Source of the DNA: Halorubrum sp. CBA1229 | GTDB taxonomy: Archaea > Halobacteriota > Halobacteria > Halobacteriales > Haloferacaceae | Direction of reading: 5' to 3' | DNA length: 64,000 nt | NCBI RefSeq assembly: GCF_003721435.2 | Contig: NZ_CP054585.1 | Span: 868,001 to 932,000, forward strand | Shown: in pieces, positions 50,308-57,358 of the stretch | How the letters are laid out: each line of letters begins with the position of its first letter | Numbering within the stretch: position 1 is the first letter of the stretch | Translations under genes and position numbers: made by a program | Notes under the pieces: model-generated | Told to the model about the DNA's origin: nothing | The model's input: only the letters and a program-made list of their open reading frames with translations | Databases searched by the model: none

Positions 50308-50553
50308 ATCGACGGTGACCACCTCTAAAGCCCCAGTCACGAGGACGGCGCACGCTCGCTGTGCGCTTCGGTCGCTCACTTCGTTCGCTCCCTGCAGTGC
50401 GTGCGTCGCCTCCGCCGTCCTCGTGACTGCCCCTTTGAGTCCCACCCGACCGCAGCCTCACGCCTCCCCAGCCTCGCGGCTCCCTACGGTCGCCGCGTCC
50501 CTCGCGCGGCGCTCCTCGTGGCCTGTCGGCCACTCGGAGGCGCGCGCCACCGC
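50308..50553 (-). ncRNA. Five-copy structured element, copy E (candidate non-coding RNA, minus strand)
   Basis: Shortest copy and the only one on the minus strand. Reading on its strand: a TATA-like TTTATAA (50572-50566) 22 bases before gtggcgcg; a P1 hairpin with inner GTGGCC/GGCCAC; box GAGGCTGGGGAGGCGTGAGG (50475-50456); GGGACTCAAAGGGGC (50443-50429). The long stem is a perfect 17 bp, 50429-50413 with 50350-50334, core CAGTCACGAGGACGGCG. Then GGGGCTTTA (50334-50326) and the palindrome GGTGGTCACC (50323-50314). It lies between rfcS and the phosphoesterase gene. Confidence 0.6.
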
Positions 50554-50633
50554 AGCCGCCTTCAGTTATAAATCGACATCGCCGTCCCGGGGCGCTCTTT
50601 TTAAACCGAGCGCGCACTGACGAAGGGTACAGA

Positions 50634-51179
50634 ATGCTCGTCGTCGTCTCCGACACCCACTCGCACGAGGAGTCGAAGCTGCAGGGGCGCACCGCGGCGG
50701 CGGTACGCGAGGCCGACCTCGTCGTCCACGTCGGCGACTTCTACCGCGAGCCGGTGCTCGACGCCTTCGAGTCAGCGGCCCGGAGCCTCCGCGGCGTGTA
50801 CGGGAACAACGACGACGCCGCGATCCGCGACCGGCTCCCCGAGGTCCGCACGGTCGAGTACGCGGGCGTCCGGTTCGCGGTCACCCACCGCCACCGCAGC
50901 GGGGACACGGGGCTGGTCATGCTCGGACGCGGGCGCGACGCGGACGCCGTGGTCTGCGGCCACAGCCACCGGCCGCGGTTCGACGACTCGGGCGGCCTCC
51001 CCATCTTGAATCCCGGGAGCCACGCGCAGCCGCGGGGGAATCGCCCGGCCCACGCCGAGCTGGAACCGGCCGCCGAAGGGAGTGGCGCAGAGCACGACCC
51101 GGACGCGGCGACCGCGCTCGACGGGCGACTCGTCACGCCCGAGGGCGAGGTCTTCGAGACGTTCCGGATCGAGCCGTGA
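50634..51179 (+). CDS. YfcE/MJ0936-type metallophosphoesterase
   Basis: 181 residues. Calcineurin-like metal motifs in order: MLVVVSDTHSH (D-x-H), VVHVGDFYREP (GD), GVYGNNDDAAIRD (GNND), VTHRHRSGD, and VCGHSHRP (GHxH), then ILNPGSHAQPRGN. Such enzymes are two-metal phosphodiesterases with broad in vitro substrates. An extra acidic loop (AEGSGAEHDPDAATA) lies near the C-terminus. A TATA-like ctttttaaacc lies about 34 bases upstream. Confidence 0.92.
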   Translation: MLVVVSDTHSHEESKLQGRTAAAVREADLVVHVGDFYREPVLDAFESAARSLRGVYGNNDDAAIRDRLPEVRTVEYAGVRFAVTHRHRSGDTGLVMLGRGRDADAVVCGHSHRPRFDDSGGLPILNPGSHAQPRGNRPAHAELEPAAEGSGAEHDPDAATALDGRLVTPEGEVFETFRIEP

Positions 51180-51483
51180 GAAAACGCCGCCCGCGGGGGG
51201 AGAGCGGGCGGGACGCGACGCCCCGCGGGCCGACCCGCGTCGGCGATCCGGGACGTCCGGTGGAGGGGGCAGGGGGGAGTGGAAGCGGTCGTCGACGCAC
51301 CGGATCCGACCGACGCGGGCGATCGCGGGGGGAGAGGGCCGAAGCGGGGGGTCGCGTCTCCACGTTACGGCGGTGACATCTTATACCTAGCTTAGGGACA
51401 AAAACGCGTTTTAGTCACCGCCGAGCCCCGGCGACGGACGCGGCTGCCGAAACGCATAACACCGTTCCGACGGATTCGACTGT
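51180..51483. other. Intergenic region upstream of the phosphate-transport operon
   Basis: No gene is supported. The first ~190 bases are plain GC-rich sequence. From 51372 to 51419 the composition changes and the region carries a TATA-like box and symmetric elements described separately. Confidence 0.6.
51372..51419. promoter_or_regulatory. AT-rich palindromic regulatory region upstream of the Pit operon
   Basis: GGTGAC (51372-51377) and GTCACC (51414-51419) form outer inverted arms. Inside lie TTATACC (51381-51387), the inverted repeat CCTA-gct-TAGG (51386-51396) and a perfect 12-bp palindrome AAAACGCGTTTT (51401-51412). The next gene starts at 51484. Function as a phosphate-responsive operator is inferred only from position. 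Confidence 0.5.
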
Positions 51484-51612
51484 ATGCTCTCGGTAGAACC
51501 GATGTTCGTCATTATTCTCGTCGCCCTGCTCGGGCTCTTCTTCTTCGGGTTTCTGCTCGTCCGGCGCACCCTGACCGGGCTCCGCGAGGGGTACGAGGAC
51601 GGCCAGCGGTAA
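51484..51612 (+). CDS. Single-helix small membrane protein coupled to the phosphate transporter
   Basis: 42 residues: MLSVEPMFVIILVALLGLFF, then FGFLLVRRTLTGLREGYEDG, QR. One membrane helix with a basic cytoplasmic face and an acidic tail. Its TAA overlaps the ATG of the transporter (TAATG), strong evidence for translation. Its role as an accessory subunit is inferred. Confidence 0.8.
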   Translation: MLSVEPMFVIILVALLGLFFFGFLLVRRTLTGLREGYEDGQR

Positions 51613-52790
51613 TGGTCGTCGCTACCGTCCTCACCCTCGGCGTCGCCGGCGCGGCGAGCCTCTTCATGGCGTGGTCGATCGGCGCCGGTTCGTCGGGATC
51701 GACTCCGTTCGCACCGGCGGTCGGGGCGAACGCGATCTCCGTGATGCGAGCCGGGCTGATCGTCGGCGTCCTCGGGCTGCTCGGCGCGGTGTTACAGGGC
51801 GCGAACGTGACCGAGGCGGTCGGCACCGAGCTGATCGGCGGCGTCACGCTCACCGCCGGCGCGGCCATTATCGCGCTGGTCACCGCCGCCGGGCTGGTCG
51901 CGCTCGGCGTGTTCGCTGGGTATCCGATCGCGACCGCATTCACCGTGACGGGCGCGGTCGTCGGCGTCGGCCTCGCGATGGGCGGGGACCCCGCGTGGCC
52001 GAAGTACAGGGAGATACTCACGCTGTGGGTGCTCACCCCGTTCGTCGGCGGCGGGATCGCCTACGCCGTCGCGCGGTCGCTGACCGGAGAGCTGTTCCCC
52101 GAGCGGGGGCTCACCGCGGCGCTCGCGGGGATCGTCGGCGCGCTCGTCGCGAACGTCGGGTTCGCGCTCCTCGGCCCGCCGGGCGAGCAGGCGTCGCTCT
52201 CGCAGGCGCTCGGCCCCGTGCTCGGGGTCGGGTCGATCGGCACGCCGATCGTCACGGCCGCGGTGGCGGCCGGCGTCGCCGCAGCGGTGTACCTCGACCT
52301 CGGCCGCGACCGCGCGGGCGCCCAGCGGCGGTTCCTGTTGGCGATGGGAGGGCTCGTCGCGTTCTCCGCCGGCGGGTCGCAGGTCGGACTGGCGATCGGA
52401 CCGCTCGTCCCCCTGTTCGTCGGCGAGGCGGGCATCCCGCTGTGGGCGCTGCTCGTCGGCGGCGGCGTCGGCCTGCTGGCCGGCTCCTGGACCGGCGCGC
52501 CGCGGATGATCAAGGCGATCTCGCAGGACTACGCCTCGATGGGGCCGCGGCGGTCGATCTCGGCGCTCATCCCCTCGTTCGCGATCGCGCAGACCGCGGT
52601 CGCGTTCGGGATCCCCGTCTCGTTCAACGAGATCATCGTCTCCGCGATCGTCGGCGCCGGCTACGCCGCCGGCGACGCGGGCGTGAGCCGGGCGAAGATG
52701 GGGTACACGGTGCTTGCGTGGATCGGCTCGCTCGTTGGGGCGCTCGCGCTCGGCTACGGGATCTACTCGGCAGTGCAGTTCGCCTTATAA
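51612..52790 (+). CDS. pit: Inorganic phosphate transporter, PiT family
   Basis: 392 residues with about ten helices. The PiT repeats are GANAISVMRAGLIVGVLGLL near the N-terminus and FSAGGSQVGLAIGPLVPLFV in the second half, each preceded by small-residue helices. The end has VSFNEIIVSAIVGAGYAAGD, then VSRAKMGYTVLAWIGS. Imports phosphate driven by Na+ or H+. It is translationally coupled to a 42-residue membrane protein upstream. Confidence 0.9.
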   Translation: MVVATVLTLGVAGAASLFMAWSIGAGSSGSTPFAPAVGANAISVMRAGLIVGVLGLLGAVLQGANVTEAVGTELIGGVTLTAGAAIIALVTAAGLVALGVFAGYPIATAFTVTGAVVGVGLAMGGDPAWPKYREILTLWVLTPFVGGGIAYAVARSLTGELFPERGLTAALAGIVGALVANVGFALLGPPGEQASLSQALGPVLGVGSIGTPIVTAAVAAGVAAAVYLDLGRDRAGAQRRFLLAMGGLVAFSAGGSQVGLAIGPLVPLFVGEAGIPLWALLVGGGVGLLAGSWTGAPRMIKAISQDYASMGPRRSISALIPSFAIAQTAVAFGIPVSFNEIIVSAIVGAGYAAGDAGVSRAKMGYTVLAWIGSLVGALALGYGIYSAVQFAL

Positions 52791-52807
52791 GAGAACGCGC
52801 TCGTCCG

Positions 52808-53965
52808 CTACGCGTCCGGGTACGTCGGCGCCCGGGCGGACCGCGCGCTCCCGTCCGCGGACGGGAACGGGAGGTCGGAACGGGTCGCCGCGACCTCGTC
52901 GCCGTCGACGCGGACGGTGACCGCGTCGAGGTCGGCGTCGTACCGGACCAGCGCCAGCGCGATCGGATCGCCCGAGGCGGGACCGACCGCGGCGCGGGTC
53001 ACCTCGCCGACCGCCTCGTCGCCGGCGAAGACGGCCGCGCCGGGCGTCGGCAGGACCGCGTCGTACCCCTCGGGATCGGCGTCGCCGTCGATCTCGGCGG
53101 TCGCGTCGGCGAGCCCGTCGAGCGCGAGGCCGACGAGTCGCCGGCTCGGACGACCCTGGTTCTCGACGCGAGAGACGACCTCCTGGCCGACGTAACACCC
53201 CTTCTCGAAGTCTAAGGCGTTGCGGAGCCCGAGGACGTTCGGCACGGTTCCCTCCAGCTCGTACTCGAAGAGCGGCGTGCCGGCCTCAGCGGAGAGCGCG
53301 TCCCACGTCCGGTAGCCGAACGGGGCCGCGTTGAGCCCGCGGTTGATCAGCGTGTCGAACACCTCCTCGGCGTGCTCGGCCGCGCAGACGACCTCGTACC
53401 CCTCCTCGCCGAGGGGGGCGTCGGTCGCGATCACGGTGACGCCGGCGTCGACCATCGAGCCGCGGACGAACGAGAGGGGCTTCTCGGGAGCGCCCGGGCC
53501 GCCGAGCACCGAGGCGATCTTCTCGGTCGATTTGGGGCCGTGGACGCCGAACACGCCGAACTCGTCGGAGGCGTCCGCGACCGTCACGTCTTGGATGAAC
53601 ACCTTCTCCGACCAGTCCTCGGCGACGGCCTCGGCGCGCTCGGGCGGGAGGAACACGAGCAGTCGCTCGTCGGCGTTGTACACGTACATGTCCGTCTCGA
53701 TGCCGCCCTGCGGGTCGAGCAGGAGCGCGTACACCCCCTGCCCGTCCTCGGCCGGGACCCGGTTGGAGACGGCGTTGTCGACGAACTCGACGCGGTCGTC
53801 GCCGGTGATCGCGAGCACGCCGTACCCCATCTCGATCGCGCCGACGACGTTGCGGACCGCCTTGCCGACGCGCTCTGGCTTCCCGTAGTGGTCGACCACC
53901 CGACGGCCGCCGCGGTCGCGGTACGTCGCGCCGTGGGCGCCGTGGGTGCCGGAGACGAGAGTCAT
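52808..53965 (-). CDS. YgfZ/GcvT-like folate-binding protein
   Basis: 385 residues of GcvT fold. The YgfZ signature is ALDFEKGCYVGQEVVSRVEN (K-G-C-Y-x-G-Q-E), with the catalytic-type cysteine. N-terminal YGKPERVGKAVRNVVGAIEM, VFGVHGPKSTEKIASVLGG, and C-terminal LVRYDADLDAVTVRVDGDEV. YgfZ/IBA57 proteins use folate to support Fe-S cluster assembly, and this is more likely than a glycine-cleavage role because of the KGCY motif and lack of gcv neighbours. Confidence 0.9.
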   Translation of the reverse strand: MTLVSGTHGAHGATYRDRGGRRVVDHYGKPERVGKAVRNVVGAIEMGYGVLAITGDDRVEFVDNAVSNRVPAEDGQGVYALLLDPQGGIETDMYVYNADERLLVFLPPERAEAVAEDWSEKVFIQDVTVADASDEFGVFGVHGPKSTEKIASVLGGPGAPEKPLSFVRGSMVDAGVTVIATDAPLGEEGYEVVCAAEHAEEVFDTLINRGLNAAPFGYRTWDALSAEAGTPLFEYELEGTVPNVLGLRNALDFEKGCYVGQEVVSRVENQGRPSRRLVGLALDGLADATAEIDGDADPEGYDAVLPTPGAAVFAGDEAVGEVTRAAVGPASGDPIALALVRYDADLDAVTVRVDGDEVAATRSDLPFPSADGSARSARAPTYPDA

Positions 53966-54064
53966 ACCCCAACGAAGCCGGGGAGCGGCAAAAGGTCGCT
54001 GGCTCGTAGTCGGTCGCGAGCGCGTCGATCGCGACGCGACCGCGGCGGCGCGAAGGCGGACGGA

Positions 54065-54364
54065 CTACAGCCCGAGCCGGTCGCGGATGGTGTCGACGAG
54101 TCCGCCGTGGCGCTCCTCGCCCGGCGCGTCGGGGTCGGGGATCACGCGGTCGTGCGCGTAGACGCGAACGTGCTCCTCGCTCTCGACGGTGATGAGCGAG
54201 TCCTCCTTCAGCGCCGAGAGCGCTTCCTCGACGGCGTCGATGTCGGCGTCGACAGCCGCGCGGAGCTCCAACACCGTCATCCCCTCGTCGCCGCGGTCGA
54301 CGAGCGCGTCCAACAGCGCGACCTCGACGTCGGGCCGGTCGCGGTATTCCGGCTTTGCGGCCAT
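54065..54364 (-). CDS. Small winged-helix protein (DUF6432-like)
   Basis: 99 residues. VEVALLDALVDRGDEGMTVL, ELRAAVDADIDAVEEALSAL (recognition helix) and KEDSLITVESEEHVRVYAHD (wing) form a wHTH. The C-terminal segment is HGGLVDTIRDRLGL. Uncharacterised; the DUF number is from memory. It is separated from amzA by 45 bases. Confidence 0.78.
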   Translation of the reverse strand: MAAKPEYRDRPDVEVALLDALVDRGDEGMTVLELRAAVDADIDAVEEALSALKEDSLITVESEEHVRVYAHDRVIPDPDAPGEERHGGLVDTIRDRLGL

Positions 54365-54409
54365 GGCCGTCAGTTGGACAGGACGGGGTTTACCTTTACC
54401 GGCGAGGGG

Positions 54410-54931
54410 TCACCGGACCAGCCGAGAACAGGAGCCGCAGAGGTTCTCCTCTTTCACGTCGACCTCGCGGACGGTGGGGGAGAAGGACATGACGCACTTG
54501 CTGTTGTCGCAGTGTTCCAGCCCGAGCGTGTGACCGATCTCGTGGACCACTTCCTTGCGGACCCGGTCGGAGAACACGTCGACCGCGGGCTTCGTGGACA
54601 CGCCGCCGTCGGAGGAGGTGCGGAGCCGATGCGTCGAGATCACGGAGCCGTTGCCGTTGAGGTACGCTAGTCCGAACACGTAGTTCCGGCGGCGGTAGTA
54701 GAGGTCACGCGGGGTGATGCCGATGTTCTTCTCGCCGCCGCCGACGCGGCTGACGGTCTCGATCAGGTCCTCGGCGCGGTACTGGTCGCGACCCTCGTCG
54801 TAGGCGGTCTCGGGGATCGGCTGATCGTCGTGGACCGTGACGTCACAGTCGTACACCGATCGGAGCGCGCCGGAGGCCTCCCGTTTCACGCGGGGGGTGA
54901 CCTCCCCGACGGGAACGATGTCCACGAGCAT
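54410..54931 (-). CDS. amzA: Archaemetzincin (zinc metalloprotease)
   Basis: 173 residues from MLVDIVPVGEVTPRVKREAS. The zinc site is VVHEIGHTLGLEHCDNSKCV, followed by MSFSPTVREVD with the Met-turn methionine. A second cysteine pair follows (ENLCGSCSRLV), completing the archaemetzincin pattern HExxHxxGxxHC-x4-CxM-x17-CxxC. These are soluble metalloproteases of the metzincin clan; substrates are not established. It is divergent from the UPF0146 gene over 39 bases. Confidence 0.95.
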   Translation of the reverse strand: MLVDIVPVGEVTPRVKREASGALRSVYDCDVTVHDDQPIPETAYDEGRDQYRAEDLIETVSRVGGGEKNIGITPRDLYYRRRNYVFGLAYLNGNGSVISTHRLRTSSDGGVSTKPAVDVFSDRVRKEVVHEIGHTLGLEHCDNSKCVMSFSPTVREVDVKEENLCGSCSRLVR

Positions 54932-54970
54932 GGAACCGCTTTTGACCGCCGCAATCATAAAGCCCGCGCC

Positions 54971-55465
54971 GTGGTCTCACCGCCCCGTCGGGCGCTCGTC
55001 GAGGAGCTCGCCCGCCACGATCGGCTGCTCGAGGTCGGCGTCGGCGATCGCCCCGGCGTCGCGCGATCGCTCGCCGAGCGCGGCCGCGACGTCGTCGCGG
55101 TCGACGTCGCCGTCGGCGAGCGCACGCTGGCGGCCGCTCGCGAGACCGAAGGACCGACCATCACGGGATCGCTCCGCGCCGTCGAGGCCGACGTGTTGGA
55201 TCTGGCGGGCGGGGAGAGCGGCTCCGGACCGGGCGGAATAGCGGGCGAGTTCGACGCGGTGTACGCCTGTAACCTCCCGGCTGAGCTCCAGCGTCCGACG
55301 GTCGCGCTCGCCGAGCGGTTGGACGCCGCATGCCTGTTTACCACGCTCGGCTTCGAAGAACCGACGATCCCGGTTCGGCGCCGGTCCCTCCCGGAGACGA
55401 CCGTGTACGTCGCCCGGGACGGCACCGCGGGAAGCGACTCCCCCGGTGCCGCCGGCAGGCGCTGA
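54971..55465 (+). CDS. UPF0146-family protein
   Basis: 164 residues from a GTG start. A methyltransferase-like N-terminal fold, [20 protein letters not shown], then [18 protein letters not shown] (G-x-G loop), [19 protein letters not shown] and [20 protein letters not shown]. Archaeal family with unknown function, possibly a degenerate Rossmann methyltransferase. The AT stretch aatcataaagcc just upstream gives a promoter shared with amzA. Confidence 0.8.
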   Translation: MVSPPRRALVEELARHDRLLEVGVGDRPGVARSLAERGRDVVAVDVAVGERTLAAARETEGPTITGSLRAVEADVLDLAGGESGSGPGGIAGEFDAVYACNLPAELQRPTVALAERLDAACLFTTLGFEEPTIPVRRRSLPETTVYVARDGTAGSDSPGAAGRR

Positions 55466-55529
55466 GGACCTTCCGGCCGAATCGGCCGCGAACCCGAACG
55501 TTCTTTCCCTCACCTGCCGGCGTACGGGT

Positions 55530-56393
55530 ATGCAGGTCGACGCAGTCGTTCTCGACATCGACGGCGTCCTCGTCGACGTGGGCGACTCGTATCGACGGGC
55601 GATAATCGAGTCCGTCGACAGGGTGTGCGGCAAGACGATCGACCGCGACACGGTGCAGGCGTTCAAAGACGCCGGCGGGTTCAACAACGACTGGGAGCTG
55701 ACGGACGCGGCCGCGCTGTACGTGCTGGCCCGCCGCGAGGGGCTCGGGATGGACCCCGACGCCTTCACCGACCGAGTCGCCGAGGCCGGCGGCGGGCTCT
55801 CGGCGGCGAAGGCGGTCGTCGGCGACCTCCCGCGGGTCGCGCAGGCGCGGGTCCGCGACCAGTGGGACACCGAGCGCCTCCGCGAGACGTTTCAGGCGCT
55901 GTACCTCGGCGAGGAGCTGTACCGCGAACTGGAGGGCGGAGAGCCGCCGCTGTCGGCGCCGGGGTACATCCACGACGAGCCGACGCTCGTCGAGCGAGAG
56001 ACGATCGCCGACCTGACCGAGCGGTTCGACGTTGGCGTGCTGACGGGGCGTCCCGCGGCCGAGGCGGAGATCGCCTTGGAGCGCGTCGGCCTCGACGTCC
56101 CCGAGGACCGCCGGTTCACGATGGACGACTGGGAGGAGGGGAAGCCGCACCCGCGGGCGCTCGTCGAGCTCGCGGAGCGGTTCGACGCCGAGCGCGTCGC
56201 CTTCGCCGGCGACACCCTCGACGACGTCCGGACCGCGCGCAACGCCGACGACGAGGACGCGAGCCGGGTCTACTACGGGGTCGGCGTGTTGACGGGTGGA
56301 CTCACCGGCGAGGAGGGACGCCGGAAGTACGCCGAGAACGGGGCCGACGCCGTCGTCGACGACGTGAACGAGCTGGTCGGACTGCTGGAGTAG
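55530..56393 (+). CDS. HAD-superfamily phosphatase (TIGR01548-like)
   Basis: 287 residues. HAD motif [21 protein letters not shown], motif II around [20 protein letters not shown], motif III with [15 protein letters not shown], and motif [19 protein letters not shown]. The cap is helical (LADDA-type; [20 protein letters not shown]). TIGR01548 proteins are found in haloarchaea and cyanobacteria; the substrate is unknown. The start is the ATG at 55530. Confidence 0.88.
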   Translation: MQVDAVVLDIDGVLVDVGDSYRRAIIESVDRVCGKTIDRDTVQAFKDAGGFNNDWELTDAAALYVLARREGLGMDPDAFTDRVAEAGGGLSAAKAVVGDLPRVAQARVRDQWDTERLRETFQALYLGEELYRELEGGEPPLSAPGYIHDEPTLVERETIADLTERFDVGVLTGRPAAEAEIALERVGLDVPEDRRFTMDDWEEGKPHPRALVELAERFDAERVAFAGDTLDDVRTARNADDEDASRVYYGVGVLTGGLTGEEGRRKYAENGADAVVDDVNELVGLLE

Positions 56394-56440
56394 GGCTCTC
56401 GGGTATGCGTGGCTCGCGGAAAATGATCGGCGTGAGAGAA

Positions 56441-56516
56441 TGGGCCTTGCCGGATTTGAACCGGCGATCACTCCGTTATGAGCGGAGGGCTTTGAGCCAG
56501 ACTAAGCTAAAGGCCC
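56441..56516 (-). tRNA. tRNA with CAU anticodon (tRNA-Ile2 or elongator tRNA-Met)
   Basis: Read on the minus strand: acceptor GGGCCTT (56516-56510) with AAGGCCC (56448-56442), discriminator A. D arm GCTT...AAGC. Anticodon arm CTCCG-ctcataa-CGGAG, anticodon CAT. T arm GCCGG-ttcaaat-CCGGC. No intron. CAU is shared by Met and agmatidine-modified Ile tRNAs. The absence of an intron weakly favours Ile2, because the H. volcanii elongator Met tRNA has one (from memory). Confidence 0.9.
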
Positions 56517-56560
56517 GCGTCGATCCGTGTTATACGAGGGGTACTCTTTAGATTACCGCA

Positions 56561-57025
56561 TTATCCCGATTGGAGACGACTGAGGACAGTATCGATCCGG
56601 TACTCTTCGTGCCAATTGATATTCGTTCGATTGTTGTTCGCGGCGGGTTCGTATCGGATCGTGGTCGCCGCCGCTCCGGCGTCTTCGATGGGGACGAGGT
56701 ACACGTCCTCTGTTCGGACGTTGAGGACGGCGAAGTAATCGATTTTTCCGTCGTAGCCCGCCCGTTCGTAGCCTTCGCTTTTCGTCCAAACGCTTCGAGT
56801 CCGGAACTCCACCGCGCCGTCGTTTTTGCCGTCGTACGCCGTCTTGACCTGTAACCGATAGAATTCACCGTCGATTCTGGCGACGAGGTCGTATGGATCG
56901 TTGTCGTACGCCGGTGTGAGCACGGAGACGTCGCGAGCGAGCAACTCCGCCGTGACGATCGCTTCCGTGGCCTGTCCGCGCTTCTGTGGTTCTCCGAGAC
57001 TGTCGTACTGCTCAAAGCGCGACAT
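56561..57025 (-). CDS. PD-(D/E)XK nuclease-like protein between two tRNA genes
   Basis: 154 residues. KRGQATEAIVTAELLARDVS carries a candidate catalytic Glu, DNDPYDLVARIDGEFYRLQV the Asp, and QVKTAYDGKND the Q-x-K, in the spacing of small PD-(D/E)XK nucleases such as those linked to group I introns. Base composition is visibly lower in GC than the neighbours, suggesting recent acquisition. The minus-strand TATA CTTTATACG (57055-57047) is about 26 bases before the ATG. It is sandwiched between a CAU tRNA and an intron-containing tRNA-Asn, all on the same strand. Confidence 0.78.
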   Translation of the reverse strand: MSRFEQYDSLGEPQKRGQATEAIVTAELLARDVSVLTPAYDNDPYDLVARIDGEFYRLQVKTAYDGKNDGAVEFRTRSVWTKSEGYERAGYDGKIDYFAVLNVRTEDVYLVPIEDAGAAATTIRYEPAANNNRTNINWHEEYRIDTVLSRLQSG

Positions 57026-57086
57026 ACGACCGTCTGAGTCGTTATCGTATAAAGACAGATCCGCGAGGGAAACCGGGAGAAAGGGA

Positions 57087-57194
57087 CGCCGAAGCCAGGA
57101 CTCGAACCTGGGACCGCCTCGTGACTGTGACGTTCGGGGGAGTTCCGCCGAGCGTCGTAACAGCGAGGCGCTCTACCAACTGAGCTACTTCGGC
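57087..57194 (-). tRNA. tRNA-Asn (GTT) with a 35-nt bulge-helix-bulge intron
   Basis: Read on the minus strand: acceptor GCCGAAG (57194-57188) with CTTCGGC (57094-57088), discriminator G. D arm TAGCTCAGTTGGTAGAGC. Anticodon stem CCTCG/CGAGG with anticodon GTT. The intron is 57157-57123. Bulge-helix-bulge: the anticodon stem; 3-base bulge TCA; 4-bp helix CTGT/ACAG; 3-base bulge TAC; inner stem GACG/CGTC. Cleavage after the second base of each bulge joins ...CTGTTA to ACGAGG, the canonical 37/38 site. Mature length 73. Confidence 0.92.
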
Positions 57195-57358
57195 TCATCT
57201 TCGGATACTCGCGTTCTTTTGATATGGCTTTCGTTTCCGCCCGACTCGGGGGAGACGAGTTGGCACGGCGTCGGCGACGCGGTCGCCGTCGGCGTCGCGG
57301 ACCGCCCCGCCGCCCCCGCGACCGACACGTTTTCGGCCGGACCGCGAGAGGGACGAGT

